A DNA stretch of 64,000 bases from Streptomyces regalis (GCF_001509475.1 NZ_LLZG01000364.1:115595-179594); one strand, 5' to 3'; positions 16,638 through 27,875 are shown, counted from the stretch's first letter. Made by a program: numbers and translations. The notes: generated by a model not told the origin, from the sequence alone.

Positions 16638-17609
16638 TCAGTCGCCCAGCGCCGGAAGCACCTCCTCCGCGAACAGCCGCAGGCCCCGCCACCCCTCCTC
16701 CACCGGCATCCCGCCCGACAGCGGATGCAAGACGTAGTTGTCGAAGCCCAGGCTTACGCACTCCTGCGGCGTCACGATCCGGTACACGCCCTCGGCACGC
16801 AGCTCCTCCACCGTCGTGGCCGCCGACTTCACCGCCGACCGCACGTCCCCGGACTGCCAGGAGGCGTACGTCCGCGCCTCGTGCAGGAAATGCCCGCCGT
16901 AGCGCGCCCACGCCCGGTCGGGGTCCTCGGCCACGTGCAGCAGCGGCGTCTCGGCGGCCGGCATCATGGTCCAGCCCTCGGTGCCGTACTCGACGAGCCG
17001 CTCCTTGTAGTACGCCTCCAGCTCCGGCAGATGCGCGCTGGGGAAGAACGGCAGACCGAGCCGGGCGGCCCGGCGGGCGGCGGCCTTCGAGGAGCCGCCG
17101 ACCAGCAGCAGCGGGTGCGGATCGGTGTACGGGCGCGGAGTGACCCGGACCGTACGGCCCCGGTACTCGAACGGCTCGCCGGTCCACGCCTTGAGCAGGG
17201 TGTCGAGGAGCTCGTCCTGGATCTTGCCGCGCCGCTTCCAGTCCACGTCGAACAGGGCGTACTCCTCGGGCCGGTACCCGATCCCGGCGACCGTCACCAG
17301 CCGCCCGCCGCTCAGCAGATCCAGTACGGCGATCTCCTCGGCCAGCCGCAGCGGGTCGTGCAGCGGGCCGATGATCGCCGAAACGGTGACCGCGATGCGC
17401 CGGGTCGCGCCGAAGACCGCGGCCGCGAAGGCGAAGGGCGACGGCAGCCAGTTGTTGTCGGCGCCGTGGTGCTCCTCCGTCTGCACGGTGGTGATGCCGT
17501 GCTCGTCGGCGTACGCGGCCATCTCCAGGGCCGCCCGATAGCGGGCGGTGAGCGAGGCGGGGGTCGCGTCGGGCTCGACGAGGTTGAAGCGTACGACCGT
17601 GACGGGCAT
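16638..17609 (-). CDS. Luciferase-like (LLM class) flavin- or F420-dependent oxidoreductase
   Basis: 323 residues, a TIM-barrel monooxygenase/reductase of the bacterial luciferase superfamily. Typical segments are TEEHHGADNNWLPSPFAFAA (about 44-63), IAVTVSAIIGPLHDPLRLAE, and the cofactor-phosphate region GGRLVTVAGIGYRPEEY followed by PLLLVGGSSKAAARRAARLG. In actinobacteria most such proteins use F420H2 or FMN; the sequence alone does not decide, and the substrate is unknown. The start MPVTVVRFNLVEPD at 17609 is preceded by a GGGGG run. It is divergent from ftsY. Confidence 0.85.
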   Translation of the reverse strand: MPVTVVRFNLVEPDATPASLTARYRAALEMAAYADEHGITTVQTEEHHGADNNWLPSPFAFAAAVFGATRRIAVTVSAIIGPLHDPLRLAEEIAVLDLLSGGRLVTVAGIGYRPEEYALFDVDWKRRGKIQDELLDTLLKAWTGEPFEYRGRTVRVTPRPYTDPHPLLLVGGSSKAAARRAARLGLPFFPSAHLPELEAYYKERLVEYGTEGWTMMPAAETPLLHVAEDPDRAWARYGGHFLHEARTYASWQSGDVRSAVKSAATTVEELRAEGVYRIVTPQECVSLGFDNYVLHPLSGGMPVEEGWRGLRLFAEEVLPALGD

Positions 17610-17749
17610 GGGGGTCCCCCTTCACCGGGCGGGTGTGCGGGGACCATAGCTGACGGGTCGTCAGACTGCCAGAGGCCCGCCTTCCGAGCTTGTGGCCCCT
17701 GCGCGTACGACGAACGGCCGAGCGGGAGGTCACGCATACTGGCTGTGTT

Positions 17750-18961
17750 ATGGACATCCTCATCCTTGCTGTAGTCATCGCCGTGGTCGTGCTCGGCGCG
17801 CTCGGTGGGCTCATCGTCGGCAGCCGTCGCAAGAAGCAGCTGCCTCCGCCGCCCCCCGCCGCCCCCGACATCACCGCCCCTCCGGCCGAGCCGCACGTCG
17901 GCGACGAGGCCGAAACGCCGCGCGACGAACCGCGCCGGACCATAGAGGAGGTGGACCTTCCGGGCGGCGGAGCACCGACCGCCGTCGAGGAACCTCCCGT
18001 CGTCGAAGAGCTCCCGCCCGTCGAGATCGAGGTCCCGGAGCCCACCGCCGGCCGCCTGATCCGCCTGCGCGCCCGGCTCTCCCGCTCCCAGAACGCCCTC
18101 GGCAAGGGGCTGCTCACGCTCCTGTCGCGCGAGCACCTCGATGAGGACACCTGGGAGGAGATCGAGGACACGCTGCTCACCGCCGATGTCGGCGTACTGC
18201 CCACCCAGGAACTGGTCGACGGGCTGCGCGCGCGCGTGAAGGTCCTCGGCACCCGCACGCCCGAGGAGCTGCGCGGCCTGCTGCGCGAGGAGCTGCTCAA
18301 GCTGGTCGGCACCGACTTCGACCGCACGGTGAAGACCGAGCCGGAGACCAGCAAGCCCGGCATCGTGATGGTCGTCGGTGTCAACGGCACCGGCAAGACC
18401 ACCACCACCGGCAAGCTCGCCCGCGTCCTCGTGGCTGACGGCCGCAGCGTCGTCCTGGGCGCCGCCGACACCTTCCGTGCCGCCGCCGCCGACCAGCTCC
18501 AGACCTGGGGCGAGCGCGTCGGCGCCTACACCGTGCGCGGTCCGGAGGGCGGCGACCCCGCCTCCGTGGCCTTCGACGCGGTGAAGGAGGGCAAGGAGAT
18601 GGGCTCCGACGTCGTCCTCATCGACACCGCCGGCCGCCTGCACACCAAGACCGGCCTCATGGACGAGCTCGGCAAGGTCAAGCGGGTCGTCGAGAAGCAC
18701 GCGCCGCTGGACGAGATCCTCCTCGTGCTGGACGCGACGACCGGGCAGAACGGTCTGGTCCAGGCCCGCGTCTTCGCCGAGGTCGTCGACATCACCGGCA
18801 TCGTGCTCACCAAGCTGGACGGCACGGCCAAGGGCGGCATCGTCGTCGCGGTCCAGCGCGAGCTGGGCGTGCCGGTGAAGCTGGTCGGGCTGGGCGAGGG
18901 GGCCGACGATCTGGCGCCGTTCGAGCCGGAGGCGTTCGTTGACGCCCTTATCGGGGAGTGA
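17750..18961 (+). CDS. ftsY: Signal recognition particle receptor FtsY
   Basis: FtsY docks SRP-ribosome complexes at the membrane. The 403-residue protein starts at ATG 17750 with a membrane segment (MDILILAVVIAVVVLGALGG, residues 1-25), as in actinobacterial FtsY. A P/E-rich acidic linker (A domain) reaches about residue 100, followed by the NG domain: GVNGTGKTTTTGKL, DTFRAAAADQ, DTAGRLHTKTGLM, TKLDGTAKGG and GLGEGADDLAPF. All G-box motifs are intact. Its partner ffh lies 8 kb downstream. A terminator hairpin follows the stop. Confidence 0.96.
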   Translation: MDILILAVVIAVVVLGALGGLIVGSRRKKQLPPPPPAAPDITAPPAEPHVGDEAETPRDEPRRTIEEVDLPGGGAPTAVEEPPVVEELPPVEIEVPEPTAGRLIRLRARLSRSQNALGKGLLTLLSREHLDEDTWEEIEDTLLTADVGVLPTQELVDGLRARVKVLGTRTPEELRGLLREELLKLVGTDFDRTVKTEPETSKPGIVMVVGVNGTGKTTTTGKLARVLVADGRSVVLGAADTFRAAAADQLQTWGERVGAYTVRGPEGGDPASVAFDAVKEGKEMGSDVVLIDTAGRLHTKTGLMDELGKVKRVVEKHAPLDEILLVLDATTGQNGLVQARVFAEVVDITGIVLTKLDGTAKGGIVVAVQRELGVPVKLVGLGEGADDLAPFEPEAFVDALIGE

Positions 18962-19003
18962 GCGGCGACCCCTCTTACGAACTTTCGTATGTAGGCGCTC
19001 GGA

Positions 19004-19046
19004 GAAGCGCCCGCCTCCCAAGGTGCAGTTGGGGGACGGGCGCTTC
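19004..19046. terminator. Terminator hairpin between ftsY and the primase-polymerase-like gene
   Basis: GAAGCGCCCGCCTCCCAA pairs with TTGGGGGACGGGCGCTTC with one mismatch around a seven-base loop. The two flanking genes converge here, so it probably serves both. Confidence 0.8.
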
Positions 19047-19078
19047 GCTGTGTACGACTGTGACGGTCGCGACCTCTG

Positions 19079-19735
19079 TTACGCCCGCGACCGATGCGCC
19101 ACGTAAGCCAACGTCCCCAGCAGCAGCCGCGCCGTCGGCGGCCTCGTCGCCGAGTCCAGCTCGGGTGGCCGTAGCCATCGCACCGGCCCCAGCCCGCCCC
19201 GGTCGGACGGCGGTGCCGTGATGTGCGTGCCGGGGCCGAGGCCGCGCAGGTCGAGGTGGGTCGGGTCGTCCCAGCCCAGGCGGTAGAGGAGCTCGGGGAG
19301 TTCCGCGGCGGCGCCGGGGGCGACGAAGAAGTGGGCGCGGCCCTCGGGGGTGGCGGTGACCGGGCCGAGGGGGAGTCCCATGCGTTCGAGCCGGGTCAGC
19401 GCCCGGCGTCCGGCGGGCTCGGCCACCTCGATCACGTCGAACGCGCGCCCGACCGGCAGCATCACCGCGGCGCCCGGCACCTCCGCCCATGCCTTGCCGA
19501 CCTCGTCGAGCGTGGCCCCGGCCGGGACCTCGGGTGCGAAGTCGAGGGGGTGTGCGCCTGGGGCGTGGCAGTCGGAGTGGCCGCACGAGCAGGCGCCCGC
19601 CGCTGCTCGCGCGCCGGGCACCACGTCCCAGCCCCACAGTCCGGTGAACTCGGCGACGGCGGTGCACTCCGAGGAGCGGCCGCGTCGTCGCGAGCCGGAC
19701 CGGATCTCCCGGATGCCGCCGATCGTGAAGCCCAT
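19079..19735 (-). CDS. Bifunctional DNA primase/polymerase N-terminal-like (Prim-Pol) protein
   Basis: 218 residues from the ATG at 19735, which has GGAGGGG just upstream; longer upstream frames are not supported. It contains a CSCGHSDCHAPGAHPLDFAP zinc-knuckle-like segment (about 44-63), a VGKAWAEVPGAAVMLPVGRAFDVIEV segment, and a C-terminal PPSDRGGLGPVRWLRPPE, all in the order seen in the Prim-Pol domain of actinobacterial proteins. The usual acidic metal-binding pair appears only as DVIEV, so catalytic activity is doubtful. It is a stand-alone domain without a helicase. The position between ftsY and nsdA is typical of Streptomyces. Confidence 0.7.
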   Translation of the reverse strand: MGFTIGGIREIRSGSRRRGRSSECTAVAEFTGLWGWDVVPGARAAAGACSCGHSDCHAPGAHPLDFAPEVPAGATLDEVGKAWAEVPGAAVMLPVGRAFDVIEVAEPAGRRALTRLERMGLPLGPVTATPEGRAHFFVAPGAAAELPELLYRLGWDDPTHLDLRGLGPGTHITAPPSDRGGLGPVRWLRPPELDSATRPPTARLLLGTLAYVAHRSRA

Positions 19736-20193
19736 GCCCCCTCCAACGGGTCCAGCGCGCCGGTGGTTACGACACGGAATCGAGACGTGACCCTCTGTGT
19801 TCCTGGATCGCCGGTTACCCATTGACTCCGCTCGATCCACGCGGCGCCTGGAAGTACTCCGGGTTGTGGACTTGGCGACACGCGCCCCTGAGTGCTTCGC
19901 TCCGCCCACTTCGGGCCGTCCTATGTCAAGTGAATCGCGTGGAGGCCACCGTTAGTTCATTCGAAGGGGTGGCGAATGGTGGCGTTTCCGGGATCGCCAT
20001 GGCTGAGGGCGTGATCGTAGGATTACCGTGAGTGCACAAGCCCTCGGGGCACATGCACTCGTGGGTATGCCGGGGGCAAGTCGGCTTTCCGTTCGAAGGG
20101 TGGCAAGTGCCGGACGGGCGACCCGATTTACCGGCATTCTGATAAGGCTTGGCGCACTCGGTGAAAAGTGGTCCAAGGGATGGGGGCGTTCCA
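19736..20193. other. Divergent intergenic region upstream of nsdA
   Basis: No gene is supported in these 458 bases. An inverted repeat GAGTGCA (20030-20036) / TGCACTC (20054-20060) with flanking GTG/CAC symmetry lies about 134-164 bases before nsdA and could be a regulator site or hairpin. A short frame at 20028-20246 overlaps nsdA and lacks a ribosome site. Confidence 0.5.
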
Positions 20194-21687
20194 GTGAGCG
20201 GCAACAGCGGAAGCGGTACGAGTGCTGGTGGCGCATCGCACGCTGACAAGCGCCCGAACGAGCTGCTCACGTCCTGGTTCGTGCGCAGCGGCTGGTCGAA
20301 GGGCGAGCTCGCCCGCCAAGTGAACCGCCGCGCACGCCAGTTGGGTGCCAACCACATCTCCACGGACACCTCGCGCGTCCGCCGCTGGCTGGACGGCGAG
20401 AACCCCCGCGAGCCGATCCCGCGGATCCTGTCCGAGCTGTTCTCCGAGCGGTTCGGCTGTGTCGTCTCCGTCGAGGACCTCGGCCTGCGCGCGGCCCGCC
20501 AGTCACCCTCCGTGTCCGGCGTCGACCTGCCCTGGACGGGCCCGCAGACGGTGGCCCTGCTCAGCGAGTTCTCGCGCAGCGACCTGATGCTGGCGCGGCG
20601 CGGCTTCCTCGGGAGCTCGCTGGCCCTGTCCGCGGGCCCCGCCCTCATCGAACCCATGCAGCGCTGGCTGGTCCCCGCGCCGCCGGCCCCGTACCAGGAA
20701 TCCCGGCCCATCCCGTCCTCACGCGCGCGTGGCCGTCTGTCCAGGCCCGAGCTGGACCTGCTGGAGTCCACCACCGTGATGTTCCGGCAGTGGGACGCCC
20801 AGTGCGGCGGCGGCCTGCGCCGCAAGGCGGTCGTGGGCCAGCTGCACGAGGTGACCGACCTGCTCCAGGAGCCCCAGCCGGAGGCCACCACCAGGAAGCT
20901 GTTCAAGGTCGCCGCCGAGCTGGCGGAGCTGGCCGGCTGGATGTCGTACGACGTGGGGCTCCAGCCCACCGCGCAGAAGTACTTCGTCCTCGCGCTGCAC
21001 GCCGCCAAGGAGGCGGGCGACCGGCCGCTCGGCTCGTACGTCCTCTCCAGCATGAGCCGCCAGATGATCCACCTCGGCCGGCCCGACGACGCGCTGGAGT
21101 TGATCCACCTCGCGCAGTACGGCAGCCGGGACTGCGCGAGCCCGCGCACCCAGTCCATGCTGTATGCGATGGAGGCCCGCGCGTACGCCAACATGGGCCA
21201 GCCCGGCAAGTGCAAGCGGGCGGTCCGGATGGCCGAGGACACGTTCTCCGAGGCCGACGACTGGGACGAGCCGGACCCCGACTGGATCCGTTTCTTCTCC
21301 GAGGCCGAGCTGTACGGCGAGAACTCCCACTCCTACCGCGACCTGGCCTATGTCGCCGGCCGCAGCCCGACGTACGCCTCGCTGGCCGAGCCCGTGATGC
21401 AGCAGGCCGTGAACCTGTTCGCGAAGGACGGCGAGCACCAGCGGTCGTACGCACTGAACCTCATCGGCATGGCCACAGTGCATCTGCTGCGGCGCGAGCC
21501 CGAGCAGAGCGCGGTCTATGCGGAGCAGGCCATGCAGGTCGCCAAGAAGGTGCGCTCCGAGCGCGTCAACACTCGTATTCGAAAGACGGTCGACACGGCT
21601 GTACGCGATTTCGGGGATCTCGCCGAGGTCGTGGACCTCACCGACAAGCTCGCCGTGGAGCTGCCGGAGACCGCGGAGGCGGTCTGA
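20194..21687 (+). CDS. nsdA: NsdA, negative regulator of development and antibiotic production (TPR-like)
   Basis: 497 residues from GTG 20194 with GGGGG seven bases upstream; alternative in-frame starts at 20149 (TTG) and 20161 (GTG) would add up to 15 residues. The N-terminus has a helix-turn-helix-like region (RSGWSKGELARQVNRRARQL, then STDTSRVRRWLDGENPR). The C-terminal two thirds are alpha-helical TPR-like repeats (LAELAGWMSYDVG, YFVLALHAAKEAGDRPLGSY, LELIHLAQYG, MEARAYANMGQPGKCKRAV). NsdA in S. coelicolor represses sporulation and actinorhodin synthesis (recalled knowledge). A hydrophobic stretch at about 140-155 (GFLGSSLALSAGPALIEP) is short. A long stem terminator follows. Confidence 0.9.
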   Translation: MSGNSGSGTSAGGASHADKRPNELLTSWFVRSGWSKGELARQVNRRARQLGANHISTDTSRVRRWLDGENPREPIPRILSELFSERFGCVVSVEDLGLRAARQSPSVSGVDLPWTGPQTVALLSEFSRSDLMLARRGFLGSSLALSAGPALIEPMQRWLVPAPPAPYQESRPIPSSRARGRLSRPELDLLESTTVMFRQWDAQCGGGLRRKAVVGQLHEVTDLLQEPQPEATTRKLFKVAAELAELAGWMSYDVGLQPTAQKYFVLALHAAKEAGDRPLGSYVLSSMSRQMIHLGRPDDALELIHLAQYGSRDCASPRTQSMLYAMEARAYANMGQPGKCKRAVRMAEDTFSEADDWDEPDPDWIRFFSEAELYGENSHSYRDLAYVAGRSPTYASLAEPVMQQAVNLFAKDGEHQRSYALNLIGMATVHLLRREPEQSAVYAEQAMQVAKKVRSERVNTRIRKTVDTAVRDFGDLAEVVDLTDKLAVELPETAEAV

Positions 21688-21721
21688 GCTTCGCGTGCAA
21701 TCCCAGGGCAACCCCTGAACC

Positions 21722-21806
21722 CCGGCCGCGGCCGGCCCTCCCGAACTGCCCGACTCGGCTCCCCCATGCCAGGTCATCGGAAGGCCGACCGCGGCCGGTT
21801 TTTCTT
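21722..21806 (+). terminator. Terminator after nsdA
   Basis: CCGGCCGCGGCCGGCC (21722-21737) pairs with GGCCGACCGCGGCCGG (21783-21798) with one mismatch, followed by TTTTTCTT. Each arm is itself palindromic, so smaller hairpins are also possible. Confidence 0.75.
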
Positions 21807-21870
21807 CCCTCAGTGAAGGTTGCGCCACGATAACGATCGTGCAGCCGAACATCTCGGAGTTCATCAACGC

Positions 21871-21906
21871 GTAACACGCAGGGCGCCTTCGTCACGGCGG
21901 CGAAAC
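21871..21906 (+). promoter_or_regulatory. GlnR-type nitrogen box upstream of amtB
   Basis: GTCAC-GGCGGC-GAAAC at 21891-21906 matches the actinobacterial GlnR pattern gTnAc-n6-GaAAc exactly. A weaker half, GTAAC-ACGCAG-GGCGC, begins at 21871. It lies about 115 bases before amtB, whose orthologues are activated by GlnR under nitrogen limitation. Confidence 0.7.
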
Positions 21907-22022
21907 AACGAGGGGCTTCCATCGAAACGGCGCTGCGTCAATCTCTTGGCGCATAACCGGCCCACCCCTCAATCCGCTCAGGCTTCGCCCGCACGGGGCC
22001 GTACCAACACGAGGAGACGCCG

Positions 22023-23701
<1,679 letters not shown>

Positions 23702-23770
23702 GGAACGCGCTCTGGAGAAGCACTCCAAGAGAACGCGCTCTGAGAGAAGAAGAAGGACAGGAGTTGCTGG

Positions 23771-26218
23771 GTGTCGAGTACGGACGTTCGTAAGGATGCA
23801 GAGGACTCGGGACCCAGCGGCTACGCGGCGGCCCGGCTGCGTCTCCTCACCGAGGGGGCGCAGTCCGGGCCGCCGCGCCGTGCGGCCCTCGCGAACCTGA
23901 CCGACGACTGGCTGACCGGCCTGTTCGCCGCCGGGGCCGAGAGACTGCGCGGCGTCTCCCTGGTCGCCGTCGGCGGCTACGGCCGCGGCGAGCTGTCCCC
24001 GCGCAGCGACCTGGACCTGCTCCTGCTGCACGACGGTAACGACTCCGACGCGGTGGCCGCCCTGGCCGACCGCATCTGGTACCCCGTCTGGGACCTCGGT
24101 CTGGCCCTGGACCACTCCGTGCGCACGCCGGCCGAGGCCCGCAAGACGGCCGGGGAGGATCTGAAGGTCCAGCTCGGCCTGCTGGACGCCCGCCACATCG
24201 CGGGCGACCTCGGCCTCACGGCCGGCCTGCGGACGGCGGTCCTGGCCGACTGGCGCAACCAGGCGCCCAAGCGCCTGCCCGAACTCCAGGAGCTGTCCGC
24301 CGAGCGCGCCGAGCGCCAGGGCGAGCTGCAGTACCTGCTGGAACCCGACCTGAAGGAAGCGCGCGGCGGTCTGCGGGACGCCACCATCCTGCGCGCCGTC
24401 GCCGCCTCCTGGCTGGCCGACGCCCCGCGCGAGGGCCTCGCCGACGCCCGGCGCCGACTGCTCGACGTGCGCGACGCCCTGCACCTGACGACGGGGCGCG
24501 CGACGGACCGGCTCGCGCTCCAGGAGCAGGACCAGGTCGCGGCCGAGCTGGGCCTGCTCGACGCGGACACGCTGCTGCGGCAGGTGTACGAGGCGGCGCG
24601 GGTCATCTCGTACGCGAGCGATGTCACCTGGCGCGAAGTGGGGCGCGTGCTGCGCTCGCGCGCTGTGCGGCCGCGTCTGCGCGCCATGCTGGGCGGCGGG
24701 AAGCCGACCGCCGAGCGCTCACCGCTGGCCGAGGGTGTGGTGGAGCAGGACGGCGAGGTGGTGCTCGCCCGCGCCGCACGCCCCGAACGCGACCCTGTCC
24801 TTCCCCTGCGCGCCGCGGCCGCCGCCGCACAGGCCGGACTCCCGCTCTCCCTGCACGCCGTACGGCGCATGGCGGCCGCCATGCGCCCCTTGCCCACGCC
24901 CTGGCCCGCCGAGGCACGCGAACAGCTCGTGACCCTGCTGGGCTCCGGGCGGCCGACGGTCGAGGTGTGGGAGGCCCTGGAGGCCGAAGGGCTGATCACT
25001 CGCTTCCTTCCCGACTGGGAGCGGGTGCGCTGCCGCCCGCAGCGCAACGCCGTGCACATCTGGACCGTCGACCGGCACCTCATCGAGACGGCCGTCCGGG
25101 CCTCCGAGTTCACCCGCCGCGTCCACCGCCCCGACCTCCTCCTGGTCGCCGCGCTGCTGCACGACATCGGCAAGGGCTGGCCCGGCGACCACTCGGTGGC
25201 CGGCGAGATCATCGCCAAGGACGTGGCCGCGCGCATCGGCTTCGACCGCGACGACGTGGCCGTGCTCTCCACCCTCGTACGTCATCACCTGCTGCTCGTC
25301 GACACGGCCACCCGGCGTGACCTGGAGGACCCGGCCACCGTGCGCTCGGTCGCCGAGGCGATCGGCTCGCAGGGCACCCTGGAGCTGCTGCACGCCCTGA
25401 CCGAGGCGGACGCGCTGGCCACCGGCCCGGCGGCCTGGTCGTCGTGGCGGGGCTCGCTCGTCGCCGACCTGGTGAAACGGGTCGCGGCCGTACTCGCCGG
25501 GGACGACCTGGACGAACCCGAGGCCGCCGCGCCCACCGCCGAGCAGGAGCGGCTGTCCATCGAGGCGATCGCGACCGGCAGCCCCGTGCTGGCGCTGCGC
25601 GCGCAGACCGAGCCGCCGGCCGAGGACCAGCCCCCGGGCGACCCGGAGCCGCTCGGCGTGGAGCTCCTCATCGCCGTACCGGACCAGCCGGGCGTGCTGC
25701 CCGCGGTGGCCGGCGTCCTGGCGATGCACCGCCTGACCGTCCGCACCGCCGAGCTGCGCGCCCTGGACCTGCCGGACGGCGTCGAGGGCTCCGTCCTGCT
25801 GCTGGACTGGCGGGTCGCCGCCGAGTACGGCTCCCTGCCGCAGGCCGCCCGGCTCCGCGCCGACCTGGTACGGGCCCTGGACGGCTCCCTGGACATCGCG
25901 GGCCGCCTCGCCGAGCGGGACGCGGCCTATCCGCGCCGCCGGGGCGTCGTGGCGCCGCCGGCGAGGGTGTCGGTCCACCCGGCCGCCTCCCGGCTGGCCA
26001 CGGTGATCGAGGTGCGCGCTCAGGACGCGCCGGGGCTGCTGTTCCGGATCGGCCGGGCGCTGGAGGACGCGAGCGTGCGGGTGCGCAGTGCGCACGTGAG
26101 CACCCTGGGTGCCAACGCCGTGGACGCGTTCTATGTCACAGGCCCCGAGGGCGCGCCGCTGCCCAGCGAGGAAGCGGCCTCCGTGGCGCGCAAGCTGGAG
26201 GAGACGTTGCGGGGCTGA
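23771..26218 (+). CDS. glnD: PII nucleotidyltransferase GlnD
   Basis: 815 residues from GTG 23771. GlnD modifies and demodifies PII. The nucleotidyltransferase motif is GGYGRGELSPRSDLDLLLL (residues 68-86) with the Asp pair intact. The HD hydrolase domain has LLHDIGKGWPGDHSVAGE, and two C-terminal ACT domains follow (ELLIAVPDQPGVLPAVAGVL and VIEVRAQDAPGLLFRIGRAL) for glutamine sensing. Domain order and length are normal, somewhat shorter than in enterics. The 70-base spacer from glnK contains three imperfect direct copies of AACGCGCTCTG. Confidence 0.95.
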   Translation: MSSTDVRKDAEDSGPSGYAAARLRLLTEGAQSGPPRRAALANLTDDWLTGLFAAGAERLRGVSLVAVGGYGRGELSPRSDLDLLLLHDGNDSDAVAALADRIWYPVWDLGLALDHSVRTPAEARKTAGEDLKVQLGLLDARHIAGDLGLTAGLRTAVLADWRNQAPKRLPELQELSAERAERQGELQYLLEPDLKEARGGLRDATILRAVAASWLADAPREGLADARRRLLDVRDALHLTTGRATDRLALQEQDQVAAELGLLDADTLLRQVYEAARVISYASDVTWREVGRVLRSRAVRPRLRAMLGGGKPTAERSPLAEGVVEQDGEVVLARAARPERDPVLPLRAAAAAAQAGLPLSLHAVRRMAAAMRPLPTPWPAEAREQLVTLLGSGRPTVEVWEALEAEGLITRFLPDWERVRCRPQRNAVHIWTVDRHLIETAVRASEFTRRVHRPDLLLVAALLHDIGKGWPGDHSVAGEIIAKDVAARIGFDRDDVAVLSTLVRHHLLLVDTATRRDLEDPATVRSVAEAIGSQGTLELLHALTEADALATGPAAWSSWRGSLVADLVKRVAAVLAGDDLDEPEAAAPTAEQERLSIEAIATGSPVLALRAQTEPPAEDQPPGDPEPLGVELLIAVPDQPGVLPAVAGVLAMHRLTVRTAELRALDLPDGVEGSVLLLDWRVAAEYGSLPQAARLRADLVRALDGSLDIAGRLAERDAAYPRRRGVVAPPARVSVHPAASRLATVIEVRAQDAPGLLFRIGRALEDASVRVRSAHVSTLGANAVDAFYVTGPEGAPLPSEEAASVARKLEETLRG

Positions 26219-26324
26219 GAGCCTGTTCACAGCCTCTGAACCCAGGGATCCCGGCAACCTGCGTCGCCGGGATACCCTGGAGGGCGATTCCCAGCTGCCA
26301 CCGACCCCGAGGACCGCGAGCGCC

Positions 26325-27875
26325 GTGTTCGATACTCTCTCCGATCGCCTCTCAGCGACTTTCAAGAACCTGCGCGGCAAGGGACGGCTCTCCGAGGCGG
26401 ACATCGACGCCACCGCGCGCGAGATCCGCATCGCACTCCTCGAAGCGGACGTGGCGCTGCCTGTCGTCCGGACGTTCATCAAGAACGTCAAGGAGCGTTC
26501 CCTCGGTGCCGACGTCTCCAAGGCACTGAACCCGGCCCAGCAGGTCCTGAAGATCGTCAACGACGAGCTCGTGACGATCCTGGGCGGCGAGACCCGGCGC
26601 CTGCGGTTCGCCAAGCAGCCGCCGACCGTGATCATGCTGGCGGGTCTGCAGGGTGCCGGTAAGACCACCCTCGCGGGCAAGCTCGGCCGCTGGCTGAAGG
26701 AGCAGGGCCACTCGCCCCTCCTGGTCGCCGCCGACCTCCAGCGCCCCAACGCCGTCAACCAGCTCAGCGTCGTCGCCGACCGGGCCGGTGTCGCGGTCTT
26801 CGCGCCGGAGCCGGGCAACGGCGTCGGTGACCCGGTCAAGGTCGCCAAGGACTCCGTCGAGCACGCCAAGGCCAAGGTCCACGACATCGTGATCGTGGAC
26901 ACCGCCGGCCGGCTCGGCATCGACCAGGAGATGATGCAGCAGGCCGCGGACATCCGCGACGCGGTCTCCCCGGACGAGATCCTGTTCGTCGTCGACGCGA
27001 TGATCGGTCAGGACGCGGTCAACACCGCGGAGGCCTTCCGCGACGGCGTCGGCTTCGACGGCGTGGTGCTCTCCAAGCTCGACGGTGACGCCCGCGGTGG
27101 TGCCGCCCTGTCGATCCGCCAGATCACCGGCAAGCCGATCATGTTCGCGTCGAACGGCGAGAAGCTCGACGACTTCGACGCCTTCCACCCGGACCGGATG
27201 GCCTCCCGCATCCTCGACATGGGTGACCTGCTCACCCTGATCGAGCAGGCGGAGAAGACCTTCGACCAGGCCGAAGCCCAGAAGATGGCCGAGAAGCTGG
27301 CCTCCAAGAAGGGCCAGGACTTCACCCTCGACGACTTCCTGGCCCAGATGGAGCAGGTCCGGAAGATGGGCAGCATCAGCAAGCTGCTCGGCATGCTCCC
27401 GGGCATGGGCCAGATCAAGGACCAGATCAACAACCTCGACGAGCGCGACATCGACCGCACGGCCGCGATCATCAAGTCGATGACCCCGGCCGAGCGCCAG
27501 GAGCCGACGATCATCAACGGCTCGCGGCGCGCCCGTATCGCCCGCGGTTCCGGTGTCGAGGTCAGCGCGGTCAAGAACCTGGTCGAGCGGTTCTTCGAGG
27601 CCCGCAAGATGATGTCCCGCATGGCCCAGGGCGGCGGCATGCCCGGCATGCCGGGGATCCCGGGCATGGGTGGCGGCCCCGGCCGGGCCAAGAAGCAGCC
27701 GAAGAAGGCCAAGGGCAAGCAGCGCTCCGGCAACCCGATGAAGCGCAAGCAGCAGGAGCAGGAGGAGGCCGCTCGCAGGGCCGCCGCCGCTCAGGGCGGC
27801 GCCTTCGGCGTGCCGGGCCAGCAGGCTCCGCAGGACTTCGAGCTGCCGGACGAGTTCAAGAAGTTCATGGGCTGA
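26325..27875 (+). CDS. ffh: Signal recognition particle protein Ffh
   Basis: Ffh binds SRP RNA and hydrophobic signal sequences and hands ribosomes to FtsY. The start is GTG 26325 (MFDTLSDRLSATFKNLRGKG), giving 516 residues. The NG domain has GLQGAGKTTLAGKLG (about 104-118), DLQRPNAVNQL, DTAGRLGIDQEMM, SKLDGDARGG and a DDFDAFHPDRMASRILDMGD closing segment. The M domain includes SKLLGMLPGMGQIKDQ and SRRARIARGSG, the RNA-binding element. The tail is methionine/glycine-rich (GMPGMPGIPGMGGGPG) then lysine-rich, as in Streptomyces. A palindromic terminator follows. Confidence 0.96.
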   Translation: MFDTLSDRLSATFKNLRGKGRLSEADIDATAREIRIALLEADVALPVVRTFIKNVKERSLGADVSKALNPAQQVLKIVNDELVTILGGETRRLRFAKQPPTVIMLAGLQGAGKTTLAGKLGRWLKEQGHSPLLVAADLQRPNAVNQLSVVADRAGVAVFAPEPGNGVGDPVKVAKDSVEHAKAKVHDIVIVDTAGRLGIDQEMMQQAADIRDAVSPDEILFVVDAMIGQDAVNTAEAFRDGVGFDGVVLSKLDGDARGGAALSIRQITGKPIMFASNGEKLDDFDAFHPDRMASRILDMGDLLTLIEQAEKTFDQAEAQKMAEKLASKKGQDFTLDDFLAQMEQVRKMGSISKLLGMLPGMGQIKDQINNLDERDIDRTAAIIKSMTPAERQEPTIINGSRRARIARGSGVEVSAVKNLVERFFEARKMMSRMAQGGGMPGMPGIPGMGGGPGRAKKQPKKAKGKQRSGNPMKRKQQEQEEAARRAAAAQGGAFGVPGQQAPQDFELPDEFKKFMG

